DNA of 13,159 nt from Planctomycetota bacterium (GCA_004296785.1 SCVU01000521.1:1-13159); one strand, 5' to 3'. Counted from the first letter of the stretch, positions 1 to 6,228 are shown. Notes: generated by a model from the sequence alone, not told the origin. A program made the numbers and translations.

Positions 1-490
1 GGCCGATCAGCGAGCGGTCGATGAAGAGCAGTCCGCCGGCTTGCACGTTCGCGCTGCGCGCGACCGGGGCCTTGAACTGACCCATCGTGACGCGCAACTG
101 ATCGTTGCACGCCCAGCTTCCGTACGCGTCGAGCAGCGTGGCGCCGCCGATGCCGTCCGAAGCGCTGTTGTCGGGAACGCCCGTGCCGCCTGCGAAGTCG
201 AAGCTCAGGCGCCACCAGAAGTTGCCGACTTCACCTTGCGCCCACAGGCGGGCGTTCTGGAACGTCACGCCTTGCAGGTCTTCGCCGCCGATCGTGTAGC
301 CATCATCGCTCGAGAAATCGATGCTCGAGCGGATGAGGGCTCCCATCGACGGGCCGCCCTTCATGTGGGACTCCGCCGTCGCAAGGCTCATGTCCTTGTC
401 GAGTCCGGTCCAGTCGCTGCCGTTCGTCCCGGCGAAGCCGAGCGAACCGACCGCGGCCAGAGCCAAGGCGGTGTTGAGGATCTTGATCAT
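1..490 (-). CDS. Porin-like outer-membrane protein, N-terminal part (runs off the left edge)
   Basis: The reverse strand reads open from an ATG at 490-488 to the window edge, giving 163 residues with no stop. The start MIKILNTALALAAVGSLGFA is a typical Sec signal peptide, with a Lys at position 3 and a hydrophobic stretch ending near residue 20. The mature part alternates aromatic and small residues as expected of beta-strands (for example FWWRLSFDF), followed by LDAYGSWACNDQLRVTMGQF and FIDRSLIG. The pattern of strand, 'GQFKAP' turn, then 'FIDRS' resembles phosphate-selective (OprO/P-type) porins, in which a strand carrying a G-Q/N-F-K-x-P motif is common. I infer a beta-barrel channel in the outer membrane; its substrate cannot be told. 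No good Shine-Dalgarno is visible: a GGAG lies 13 bases upstream. Codon use is less extreme in GC than in the neighbouring genes. The C-terminal barrel is outside the window. Confidence 0.75.
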   Translation of the reverse strand, partial: MIKILNTALALAAVGSLGFAGTNGSDWTGLDKDMSLATAESHMKGGPSMGALIRSSIDFSSDDGYTIGGEDLQGVTFQNARLWAQGEVGNFWWRLSFDFAGGTGVPDNSASDGIGGATLLDAYGSWACNDQLRVTMGQFKAPVARSANVQAGGLLFIDRSLIG

Positions 491-522
491 GTGTGGTTAT
501 TGACTCCGAGATTGGTTGACAG

Positions 523-534
523 ATTCCTAGGAAT
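523..534. promoter_or_regulatory. Perfect 12-bp palindrome ATTCCTAGGAAT upstream of the porin-like gene
   Basis: ATTCCTAGGAAT is its own reverse complement and ends 33 bases before the porin-like ATG. An AT-rich palindrome is uncommon in so GC-rich a sequence, and its position fits an operator or processing site. No regulator is identified, so the role is inference. Confidence 0.3.
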
Positions 535-641
535 GGGGGCAGCGCAAGTTCAGAGCACCGAGCGCCGCTTTCGCGCTGGCCAGGTCCCTCGGGGAGACCG
601 TCACACGGGTTGAGAGTGTTGCCAGCGAGCCTGTGAGGACC

Positions 642-654
642 GGGAGGCCCTCCC
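642..654. repeat. Short inverted repeat GGGAGG-C-CCTCCC
   Basis: Six-base arms around a single centre base make a near-perfect palindrome about 150 bp upstream of the porin-like start codon. As RNA the loop is too small for a hairpin, so a protein-binding site is the more natural reading if it means anything. It may be chance. Confidence 0.2.
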
Positions 655-763
655 ACGCTTCCTTCCCTTTGTCAAAATCGAAACGGCGAGTCCAGCGTCG
701 AGGCGTCCGAGCGGCCCATGCGCGCGCGCTCAAACTCAGACCCAATTCTCAAGTATCTGAATC

Positions 764-791
764 AAAAACGACTTACGGCAGTCAATGCCGT
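764..791 (-). terminator. Terminator-like hairpin with T-run after the 174-residue gene
   Basis: Read on the minus strand, ACGGCA (791-786), loop TTGAC and TGCCGT (780-775) form a perfect 6-bp stem. It is followed after six bases by TTTTT (768-764). It lies about 135 bases downstream of the stop of the gene at 927-1451, which has the same direction. The stem is short and the T-run is displaced, so this is a weak intrinsic terminator at best. Confidence 0.35.
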
Positions 792-926
792 GCAGGGTTC
801 TTGGGCCCACGACGCGGGATCCCCTGCGCCGCGCACGCGGACGTGGGTGCGCCCGTGCACGGCGAGCCGCGAACGCGCGCAGGACCCGCGAACAAGGCGC
901 GCCCCACCCGCGGCGCGGCGGCCTCG

Positions 927-1451
927 CTAGCGAGCCGACCGCTCGCCGTCGGACGGCGCCTGCGGTCCGCGGCGTTCCAACTCGGCCTCGAGCCGCTGGT
1001 CGGCGAGCTCGATCTGCTTCAGCGTCGCGTCCGGAAGCCGGACCGAGAGCGCCTCGGCCGCCAACCGCCGCGCCTCGAGCCCCTCGCGCGAGCCGAGCGT
1101 GTACTCGAAGTCGTAGCCCGGCAGCCCGAGGTAGCGCGGATCGACGCCCTGCACGTACTCCGCGGCGGCGAGCTGCAGCTCCGACTCGACGACCGCTCGG
1201 AACTGCGCGCCGTCCTTCGCGAGTCGCTGCTCGATCCGCTGCACCCATGCGGCGCCTGCCGGTGAAGTATGGTCGGCGAGCAGCGCGCCGAGCGGCAGCA
1301 GCAGCGTGCGGACCTCGGCCCGCTGCAGCCCGCGCCGGGCGCCCAGGCGCGCCGCGATGAGCTCGAGCGCCGTGCGCAGTTGCTGCTCCCACGCGGCGTT
1401 CGCCTCGCCGTCGCCCTGCGTGTTCTCTGGCTGAGTCGCGTCGGATCGCAT
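927..1451 (-). CDS. Unrecognised 174-residue helical protein
   Basis: An ATG at 1451-1449 opens a frame of 174 residues ending in TAG at 929-927, with strongly GC-biased third positions as in neighbouring real genes. I do not recognise a family. The product looks soluble and mostly helical: a Glu/Gln/Ala-rich first half, then the most distinctive stretch, VDPRYLGLPGYDFEYTLGS (about residues 102-120), and a charged C-terminal helix ending in Arg/Glu residues. There is no signal peptide, membrane segment or cysteine cluster. It starts six bases after the stop of arfB, so the two are very likely co-transcribed and perhaps translationally coupled. A link to translation or ribosome rescue would be guilt by association only. 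Confidence 0.7.
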   Translation of the reverse strand: MRSDATQPENTQGDGEANAAWEQQLRTALELIAARLGARRGLQRAEVRTLLLPLGALLADHTSPAGAAWVQRIEQRLAKDGAQFRAVVESELQLAAAEYVQGVDPRYLGLPGYDFEYTLGSREGLEARRLAAEALSVRLPDATLKQIELADQRLEAELERRGPQAPSDGERSAR

Positions 1452-1457
1452 CGCGCG

Positions 1458-1898
1458 TCAGTCTCCGTCCCCGACCGCGCGGCGGTCGCGTTTGCGCTCG
1501 GACGAACGGCGCTTGGCCTGCAGTCGGCGGCGCACCGCTCCGGCGCCGGGCTTGGTGGCGGTCCGCACTTTCGGCCGGACCAGCGCCGCGCGCACGAGCT
1601 CGACGAGGCGCCAGCACGCGGCGCTCTGGTTGCGCGAGGCCTCGCGGTGCTCGTCGGAGTGCAGCACGAGCTCGCCCGCGGCGTTGAGGCGCGACGCCAA
1701 CCGCTCGCACAGCCACGCGCGCTGGCGTTCGTTCACCGCGCGCGTCAGCGCCGGCGTCCAGCGCAGCGTGATCCGCGACTCGACCTTGTTGACGTTCTGA
1801 CCGCCCGGTCCGCTGGAGCGCGAGCGCTCGAAGCGCAGCTCCGACCATGCGATCGCGCGCCCGTTCCCCAGCGGCAGCGGCTCGCGCGGCGTCGACAT
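1458..1898 (-). CDS. arfB: ArfB-type peptidyl-tRNA hydrolase (ribosome rescue)
   Basis: This 146-residue protein has the small release-factor-like domain of ArfB (YaeJ). The motif GPGGQNVNK, with the catalytic GGQ at residues 32-34, is followed by the family pattern K-V-E-S-R-I-T-L-R-W. The C-terminal tail (about residues 109-146) is rich in Arg and Lys; in ArfB this tail enters the empty mRNA channel of a stalled ribosome and places GGQ in the peptidyl-transferase centre, releasing the nascent chain without a stop codon. No codon-recognition domain is present, which separates it from RF1/RF2, and the length matches E. coli ArfB (140 residues). The start is ATG at 1898, 16 bases after the DUF971 stop. 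The cluster also holds deformylase and tRNA-Phe, so a translation context is clear. Confidence 0.93.
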   Translation of the reverse strand: MSTPREPLPLGNGRAIAWSELRFERSRSSGPGGQNVNKVESRITLRWTPALTRAVNERQRAWLCERLASRLNAAGELVLHSDEHREASRNQSAACWRLVELVRAALVRPKVRTATKPGAGAVRRRLQAKRRSSERKRDRRAVGDGD

Positions 1899-1914
1899 CG
1901 GCTTCGCGTCCCGC

Positions 1915-2226
1915 TCAGCCCGCGACCGGCGCGTGTGCGCGCAGGAACGGCCACGTGTAGATGCCGGTGTGATGGCCGTCGGAGTAGACGATCGAGATCG
2001 CGTAGTTCCCGACGAGCCGCAACTCGGTCTGCGTGAGCTCCACGGGCACGCTCGCCGGGTCGTGGACGCGCACGCCGGTCAACTCGTCGACGCAGCGCGC
2101 GCACGGACACAGGCTGCGCAGCTGCGCGGCGGTGAACGAGCTCGTGACGCCGTCGGCCCACTCGATCTCGACGCGGGCGGGATCGCTGCGTTTGATCACG
2201 CGCGGTACGTGGCGGAGCTCGTTCAT
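1915..2226 (-). CDS. DUF971 / GBBH-like N-terminal domain protein
   Basis: Taking the internal ATG at 2226 gives 103 residues that match the DUF971 family (the domain also found at the N-terminus of gamma-butyrobetaine hydroxylase) from end to end. It has an I-E-W-A-D-G start, then LRSLCPCARC with Cys40, Cys42 and Cys45, and YSDGHHTGIYTW with His85. In gamma-butyrobetaine hydroxylase a C-x-C-x2-C plus His set binds zinc, and all four ligands are present here. The bacterial role of stand-alone members is not settled; some are fused to Mrp-type Fe-S carrier ATPases. An upstream ATG at 2289 would add 21 residues (MRATHSAPFPSAHTSGPVER...) that do not look like the family and would bring the start nearer the tRNA, so the shorter form is preferred. 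It is followed by arfB after 16 bases. Confidence 0.85.
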   Translation of the reverse strand: MNELRHVPRVIKRSDPARVEIEWADGVTSSFTAAQLRSLCPCARCVDELTGVRVHDPASVPVELTQTELRLVGNYAISIVYSDGHHTGIYTWPFLRAHAPVAG

Positions 2227-2323
2227 CGCTCGTTCGACTGGCCCGGACGTGTGCGCGCTCGGGAAGGGGGCGGAGTGGGTTGCGCGCACCGCGCAGCGCG
2301 CCGATCGCGCGCGGTCGGAAGGG

Positions 2324-2399
2324 TGGTGGGTAGAGCCGGGATTGAACCGGCGACCCCTTGATTTTCAATCAAGTGCTCTACCAGCTGAGCTATCTACCC
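2324..2399 (-). tRNA. tRNA-Phe (anticodon GAA)
   Basis: The minus strand folds into a complete cloverleaf of 76 bases including an encoded CCA end (2326-2324). The acceptor stem GGGTAGA pairs with TCTACCC, the D-stem is GCTC/GAGC, and the anticodon stem CTTGA/TCAAG carries loop TTGAAAA with anticodon GAA. The variable loop is GGGTC and the T-arm is GCCGG-TTCAATC-CCGGC. The discriminator base is A, as usual for tRNA-Phe. The gene lies between ribF and the DUF971 gene on the same strand and has its own promoter just upstream. Confidence 0.98.
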
Positions 2400-2421
2400 G
2401 CGGTTCCGAAAGGGGGCGGAG

Positions 2422-2450
2422 ATTGTGCCCGCGACGCGCGCGATCGTCAA
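2422..2450 (-). promoter_or_regulatory. Sigma-70-like promoter of tRNA-Phe
   Basis: On the minus strand TTGACG (2450-2445), a 17-base spacer and CACAAT (2427-2422) match the housekeeping consensus at five of six and four of six positions with ideal spacing. Transcription would start near 2415, about 16 bases before the tRNA. The rest of the 2400-2512 gap is GC-rich with no visible gene. Confidence 0.7.
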
Positions 2451-2512
2451 CCGCGAGGAGCGCGCGGCCGCTGCGCGGGCGCGCCGCGGGGCCGGGGCGC
2501 GGGGGACGGCGC

Positions 2513-3445
2513 TCAGCTCGACGCCAGCAGCGTGCGCGCGATCGCGACGTCGCGCTCGACCTGCGCGCGCAGCGCGTCGAGCCCGTCGAAGCGCATCTCG
2601 TTGCGCAGCCGCGCGACGAAGGCGACCTCGAGCCGCTCGCCGTACAGGTCCGCGTCGAAGTCGAGCACGTGCACCTCGACGGTCGGCAGCGCCGGCGCGT
2701 CGCGCTGCACCGTCGGCCGCAGCCCGATGTTCGCGACCGCCGCCAGTCCGTTCGCGCCAGCGCGATCGAGGCGCCAGACGCGGCACGCATACACGCCGAT
2801 CGGCGGGTGCAGCTCGTGGTGCAGGTCCAGATTCGCGGTCGGGAACCCGATCGTGCGCCCGCGCGCGTCGCCGTGGATCACGCGACCGAGCACGCTGACG
2901 GGACGCCCGAGCATCGCGGCCGCCGCGGTGAGGTCGCCGAGCTCGACCGCCTCGCGGATCACGGTGCTCGACACCGCGCGTCCGGCGACGCGCACCTCGT
3001 CGACGACGTGCACCGGATAGCCGAGCGCGCGCAGGAGCTCCGGCCCGCCGCGGCGGTCGAGGCCGAACTTGCTGTCGAAGCCGAGCACGAATTCGCGCGC
3101 GCGCAGGCCCTCGATCAAGTGGATCCGCGTGAACTCCTCGGCCGGCATCTCGCGCAGCGCCTCGTCGAACTCGAGCGCGAGGCACTGCTCGATGCCGGCG
3201 CGCGCGAACAGCTCGAGCCGGTGCTCGAGCGAGGTCAGCGTGCGTGGCGCGCGACCGAGCAGCACGCGTTTCGGGTGGCGGCGGAACGTCACGACGCTCG
3301 GCACGAGACCGAGCTCGCGCGAGCGCCGCACGTTCGCGGCGAGCGTGGCCTGGTGGCCGATGTGCACGCCGTCGAACACGCCGATGCTGGCGACGGCGCC
3401 GCGCGTGTCCGGTGTGAGGCGGCGCGGGTCGAAGACGGTGAGCAC
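2513..3445 (-). CDS. ribF: Bifunctional riboflavin kinase / FAD synthetase
   Basis: The 310-residue product is the usual length for RibF, which phosphorylates riboflavin to FMN and then adenylylates FMN to FAD in the cytoplasm. The N-terminal nucleotidyltransferase half shows GVFDGVHIGHQ (the H-x-G-H site at residues 28-31) and SSTVIREAVELGDL, matching the family's I-S-S-T-x-I-R motif. The C-terminal kinase half begins with GRVIHGDARGRTIGFPTANL, whose P-T-A-N motif binds Mg-ATP and flavin. It continues through VANIGLRPT and EVHVLDFDADLYGE to a helical end. The start is GTG at 3445, 14 bases after the def stop, with GAGG a few bases upstream, so it is probably co-transcribed with def. No FMN riboswitch is visible upstream. 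Confidence 0.96.
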   Translation of the reverse strand: MLTVFDPRRLTPDTRGAVASIGVFDGVHIGHQATLAANVRRSRELGLVPSVVTFRRHPKRVLLGRAPRTLTSLEHRLELFARAGIEQCLALEFDEALREMPAEEFTRIHLIEGLRAREFVLGFDSKFGLDRRGGPELLRALGYPVHVVDEVRVAGRAVSSTVIREAVELGDLTAAAAMLGRPVSVLGRVIHGDARGRTIGFPTANLDLHHELHPPIGVYACRVWRLDRAGANGLAAVANIGLRPTVQRDAPALPTVEVHVLDFDADLYGERLEVAFVARLRNEMRFDGLDALRAQVERDVAIARTLLASS

Positions 3446-3459
3446 CGCGGGCCTCGGCG

Positions 3460-4008
3460 TCAGCGCCCGCCGGCCGCGGTCGCGCGCTGGTAGCGCGCCT
3501 TCAGCTCTTCGAGCGCGACCTTGTGGCGCAGTCGATCCGCCGCCGACATCCGGTCGACGAGCAGCACGCCCTCGAGGTGGTCGTACTCGTGCTGCACGAT
3601 GCGCGACACGAAGCCCTCGTACTCGCGCACGGACTCGACGCCGTCGACGCCGGACGCCCTGACCTTCACGCGCTCGGGGCGCGAGATCTCGGCGTAGATG
3701 CCGGGGAACGACAGGCAGCCTTCCTCGTACTGCGTGGTCTGGCCGTAGCGTTCGAGGATCGACGGATTGACGAGCGCGATCTCGTGCTCGACCTGAGCTG
3801 GATCACCGGTCTCGTTCAGCACGAGGATGCGCTGGCGCAATCCGACCTGCGGCGCGGCGAGGCCGACGCCCTTGCTCTCGTACATCAGGTCGAACATCGC
3901 GCGCACGGTCGCCGCGAGCTCCGCGTCGAACGCGCGGATCGGCTCGGCGACCTTGCGCAGCACCGGCTGCGGGTAGAGCGTGAGTTGGAAGGAAAGTGGC
4001 TGCGGCAT
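3460..4008 (-). CDS. def: Peptide deformylase
   Basis: The 182-residue enzyme removes the formyl group from the N-terminal Met of nascent proteins. All three PDF motifs are present: GVGLAAPQ (residues 47-54), EGCLS (96-100) with metal ligand Cys98, and QHEYDHLEG, whose HExxH (140-144) gives the two His ligands and the catalytic Glu. The frame is open to an earlier ATG at 4050, but a good promoter lies at 4020-4049, inside that extension. Its -35 box overlaps the earlier ATG, so the ATG at 4008 (MPQPLSFQLTLYP) must be the start. No Shine-Dalgarno is seen, which fits a transcript beginning only about five bases upstream. It heads the def-ribF unit. Confidence 0.95.
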   Translation of the reverse strand: MPQPLSFQLTLYPQPVLRKVAEPIRAFDAELAATVRAMFDLMYESKGVGLAAPQVGLRQRILVLNETGDPAQVEHEIALVNPSILERYGQTTQYEEGCLSFPGIYAEISRPERVKVRASGVDGVESVREYEGFVSRIVQHEYDHLEGVLLVDRMSAADRLRHKVALEELKARYQRATAAGGR

Positions 4009-4019
4009 CGAACGCGGCG

Positions 4020-4049
4020 AGTATAGGTCCGCGCGCGCGGGAGCGTCCA
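4020..4049 (-). promoter_or_regulatory. Sigma-70-like promoter of def
   Basis: On the minus strand TGGACG (4049-4044), an 18-base spacer and TATACT (4025-4020; five of six to consensus) form a plausible promoter. The predicted start near 4013 is about five bases from the def ATG at 4008, implying a nearly leaderless mRNA. Confidence 0.55.
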
Positions 4050-4067
4050 CGCGCTCGCAGCGCGGAA

Positions 4068-4096
4068 TTGACGGATCCGACGCTGTTCTCTAGGCT
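4068..4096 (+). promoter_or_regulatory. Sigma-70-like promoter of the TPR gene
   Basis: TTGACG (4068-4073), a 17-base spacer and TAGGCT (4091-4096) face away from the def promoter. The predicted start near 4103 is about six bases before the GTG at 4109. The -35 sequence is identical to that of the tRNA-Phe promoter. Confidence 0.6.
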
Positions 4097-4108
4097 TTTT
4101 CGCCCTTT

Positions 4109-5476
4109 GTGGCCGGCGGCCGCCGGCACCGGGCGGACCCGTCGTTGGACTTCTCCAAACAGCTCCAGAAGGCCGAGGAGGCGCTCGCGCGTCGCCAGTA
4201 CGACTTCGCGATCGGCCTCTACACGCAGCTGCTCGAGATCGAGGCCGATCTCGCGGAGGCGCGCGGCGGATTGCGCAAGGCGCTGCGCATGCGCGTGGAG
4301 AAGGAACCCGGCAGCAAGTTGCTGCGCAAGATGGGCGGCGCGGTGCCGCTGGGGAAGGCGCGCACGCTCGCGAAGATCGGCAAGCACGACGCGGCGGCGA
4401 AGGCGTTCGAGGAGTACCTCGGTCTCGACCCGCTCGACGAGAGCGCGAACCTCGAGCTCGGCGCGGCGCTCGAGGCCGCCGGCCACCTGCGCAGCGCGCG
4501 CGCCGTCTACGAGTTCGTCGCGGAGATCGCGCCGCGCAATCCCGACGGCTGGAAGCGCGCCGGAGCGATGCTGAGGCGCACCGGCGACCCGCTGAAGGCG
4601 CTCGAGTGCTACGAGCGCGCGCTGTCGATCGATCCGCGCGATCAGGACGCGCTGAAGGCGCGCAAGGACCTCGCGGCGGAGACGGCGCTCGCGCGCTCCT
4701 CGCTCGACACCGCCGCGCACAGCCGCGAGCGGATGCGCGACCAGAAGCAGGCCGCGGAGCTCGAACGCGGCCGGCGCATGCACATGTCGGAGGACGAGAT
4801 GCGCGCGGAGGTCGCGCGCCTCGAACAGCGCTTCGCCGACGAGCCGGCGAACGTCGAGCTGATGCTCGAGCTCGCCGCGGTGCACGAGCGCCTGCGCGAC
4901 TACGACGCGGCCCTCGAGATCGCCGAGCGCGCCGCTTCGTACCGCCGCGACTCCTACGAACTCGCCTGTCGCATCGGCGACCTCGCGTCGAAGGCGCTCA
5001 AGCGCCGCATCGCGAAGGCCGACGCCGGCGGCCGCCGCGACGAGGCCGATCGGCTCGAGCAGGAGCTCGCGCGCGCCGAAGTCGACGATTGGAAGCGCCG
5101 CGTCGCGCTGCGGCCCTCCGAGGCCGCGCTGCGCCTCGAGCTCGGCCGGCGCCTGCAGCGCGCCGGCGAGACCGATCTCGCGATCGCCGAGCTGCAGCGC
5201 GCCGTCGACGACGCGCGCTCGCGCCCCGACGCGCTGCTGCTGCTCGGAAGCTGTTTCCAAGGCAAGGGCATCCTCGACCTCGCGCGCCAGCAGTACCTGC
5301 GCGCGCTCGAGGGTCTGCCCGCGACGAGCGAACGCGCGAAGGAGATCCTGTACAATCTCGGCGCGATCGCGGAGTCGGAAGGCCAGCCCGCCGAAGCCCG
5401 TTCCTGCTACGTCCGGATCTACGAAGTCGACATCGGCTACAAGGACGTGGCTTCGAAGATGACCACGCTGCGCTGA
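4109..5476 (+). CDS. Tetratricopeptide-repeat (TPR) protein
   Basis: The frame encodes up to 455 residues, mostly TPR helix pairs. One set lies in about residues 15-175, with clear units such as GKARTLAKIGKHDAAAKAFE and PLKALECYERALSIDPRDQD. A charged, coiled-coil-like stretch follows (about 185-245, with SRERMRDQKQAAELERGRR), and a second TPR set covers about 245-450. TPR arrays bind partner proteins; no enzymatic domain, signal peptide or membrane helix is seen, so a cytoplasmic scaffold role is inferred and the partners are unknown. The start is uncertain. GTG at 4109 would follow the predicted transcription start by about six bases. An in-frame TTG at 4145, just before DFSKQLQKAEEAL, begins exactly where the TPR-like sequence begins and has GGCGGA upstream. 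It is followed by rpsT after 100 bases. Confidence 0.88.
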   Translation: MAGGRRHRADPSLDFSKQLQKAEEALARRQYDFAIGLYTQLLEIEADLAEARGGLRKALRMRVEKEPGSKLLRKMGGAVPLGKARTLAKIGKHDAAAKAFEEYLGLDPLDESANLELGAALEAAGHLRSARAVYEFVAEIAPRNPDGWKRAGAMLRRTGDPLKALECYERALSIDPRDQDALKARKDLAAETALARSSLDTAAHSRERMRDQKQAAELERGRRMHMSEDEMRAEVARLEQRFADEPANVELMLELAAVHERLRDYDAALEIAERAASYRRDSYELACRIGDLASKALKRRIAKADAGGRRDEADRLEQELARAEVDDWKRRVALRPSEAALRLELGRRLQRAGETDLAIAELQRAVDDARSRPDALLLLGSCFQGKGILDLARQQYLRALEGLPATSERAKEILYNLGAIAESEGQPAEARSCYVRIYEVDIGYKDVASKMTTLR

Positions 5477-5477
5477 C

Positions 5478-5510
5478 CGCGCCGGGCCGAACTCGGCCAG
5501 CCGCGGCGCG
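5478..5510 (+). terminator. Two-tier GC hairpin between the TPR gene and rpsT
   Basis: Immediately after the TPR stop, CGCGCC (5478-5483) pairs with GGCGCG (5505-5510). Inside it GGCCG (5485-5489) pairs with CGGCC (5494-5498) around an AACT loop. No T-run follows, so it is not a classical intrinsic terminator. It could be a Rho-independent end without U-tract, an mRNA stability element or a leader structure for rpsT. Confidence 0.35.
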
Positions 5511-5576
5511 ACGAGCGCGAGACCAAGTCCCCGATTTCCCGCTGAATCAAGCCAGCACACGCCACGCCATCCACTC

Positions 5577-5831
5577 ATGACGCACAGCAAGCAAGCCGCC
5601 AAGCGCGTTCGCACCAACGAGCAACGCCGCACCCGCAACCGCGCGACGCGCACCGAGATCCGCTCCGCGATCAAGTCGGTGCGCGGCGCCGCGACGAAGA
5701 CCGCCGCGACGAAGGACCTCGCGCTGGCGATGAGCCTCGTCGACAAGGCCGCGAAGAAGCGGACGCTGCACCCGAACGCGGCCGCGCGGCTCAAGAGCCG
5801 CATGGCCAAGGCGATCGCCGCCAAGTCCTGA
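5577..5831 (+). CDS. rpsT: 30S ribosomal protein S20
   Basis: The 84-residue, Lys/Arg/Ala-rich product matches S20 over its full length. It starts MTHSKQAAKRVRTNEQRRTR, continues with RNRATRTEIRSAIKSV, and has the late motif DKAAKKRTLHPNAAARLKSR typical of the family. S20 is an all-helical protein that binds the base of 16S rRNA early in 30S assembly. The start is the ATG at 5577 and the length fits bacterial S20 (about 85-90 residues). No Shine-Dalgarno is evident; the 100-base leader holds the hairpin at 5478-5510. I see no separate good promoter, so read-through from the TPR gene is possible. Confidence 0.97.
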   Translation: MTHSKQAAKRVRTNEQRRTRNRATRTEIRSAIKSVRGAATKTAATKDLALAMSLVDKAAKKRTLHPNAAARLKSRMAKAIAAKS

Positions 5832-5853
5832 GCCGCGGGCCGCACTCGCCGCG

Positions 5854-6195
5854 ATGGGCAGCTTCGAGACGTCGGACCAGAACTCCGACCGCGCGCACCG
5901 GCCGTTGCGCATCGCGACCCGCAAGGAGCACATCTACCGCGAGGCGCTCGAGCTGATCGAGTGTCTCGCCGGCTGGAAGCTCGTGTCGCAGGAGAAGGAC
6001 AAGGGCCTGATCCAGTGCGAGAAGGCGGGCGGCGTCTTCGGCGGCAAGGCCGAGATCCTGGTGCGCGTCGAGGGCTCCGACGAGCATCCGACGACCGAGG
6101 TCAACGTGCGCTGCACTTCGAGCGGCGGGCTGTTCTCGCGCGATCGTGCGATCGTCGCCGAGTTCATGACGCCGTTCATCCGGCGCGTCGTGTAG
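5854..6195 (+). CDS. Unrecognised 113-residue protein downstream of rpsT
   Basis: An ATG at 5854, 22 bases after rpsT, opens a frame of 113 residues with the same GC-biased codon use as real neighbours. After a polar N-terminus (about 20 residues) comes a helix (KEHIYREALELIECLAGW), then alternating strands (WKLVSQEKDKGLIQCEK, KAEILVRVEG, TEVNVRCTSS) and a C-terminal helix (DRAIVAEFMTPFIRRV). This helix-strand pattern, with a G-W-x-(I/V/L) turn, recalls small alpha/beta folds such as DUF1499-like or BamC-like domains, but I cannot assign it. No signal peptide or membrane helix is present, so a cytoplasmic location is likely. Probably co-transcribed with rpsT. Its 3' end converges on the SurA-like gene with 33 bases between. 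Confidence 0.7.
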   Translation: MGSFETSDQNSDRAHRPLRIATRKEHIYREALELIECLAGWKLVSQEKDKGLIQCEKAGGVFGGKAEILVRVEGSDEHPTTEVNVRCTSSGGLFSRDRAIVAEFMTPFIRRVV

Positions 6196-6228
6196 CGCCG
6201 CGTCGACGGCGTAGGACGCTGCGCCGAC
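6196..6228. other. Convergent 33-bp junction with a small GC hairpin
   Basis: The plus-strand gene ending at 6195 and the minus-strand gene ending at 6229 converge here. CGCCG (6196-6200) and CGGCG (6207-6211) can form a 5-bp stem around CGTCGA. No T-run follows on either strand, so a bidirectional terminator is only a weak possibility. Confidence 0.2.

Larger units (their letters stand above)
491..926. other. 436-bp gene-poor region upstream of the porin-like gene
   Basis: No convincing gene lies here. The GC content drops around 731-785, unlike the rest of the window. On the reverse strand a 72-codon frame (745 to 527) is open, but its third positions are mixed and it resembles nothing I know. 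The stretch holds a hairpin plus T-run downstream of the 927-1451 gene (764-791), two short palindromes (523-534, 642-654) and several TTGAC cores (497-501 and 516-520 on plus; 675-671 and 785-781 on minus). None has a matching -10 box at normal spacing. It is probably the 3' end of one operon followed by the promoter and leader of the porin-like gene. Confidence 0.5.

Noticed and set aside
670..675. Perfect TTGACA on the minus strand as a porin promoter -35
   Set aside because: No -10-like hexamer lies at 16-18 bases; the following sequence is GGGAAGG-rich. The plus-strand TTGACA at 516-521 fails in the same way.
527..745. 72-codon minus-strand frame upstream of the porin-like gene
   Set aside because: Third-position composition is mixed, there is no ribosome-binding site and no family likeness; it ends inside the 12-bp palindrome. 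Possible but unsupported.
718..930. 70-codon plus-strand frame with a protein-like middle (LKYLNQKRLTAVNAVQGSW)
   Set aside because: It overlaps the terminator-like hairpin, its C-terminal half is an Arg/Pro/Ala GC artefact, and it runs into the end of the gene on the other strand.
2227..2289. 21-residue N-terminal extension of the DUF971 protein
   Set aside because: The extension has no family likeness; homology begins just after the ATG at 2226.
2282..2301. GCGCGC/GCGCGC inverted repeat downstream of tRNA-Phe as a terminator
   Set aside because: Alternating GC repeats of this length are frequent by chance here, and there is no T-run.
3803..5845. 680-codon open frame on the minus strand opposite the TPR gene and rpsT
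   Set aside because: Antisense to the well-supported TPR and S20 genes and in part to the divergent promoters; its apparent fit at the end is only the def frame running into non-coding sequence.
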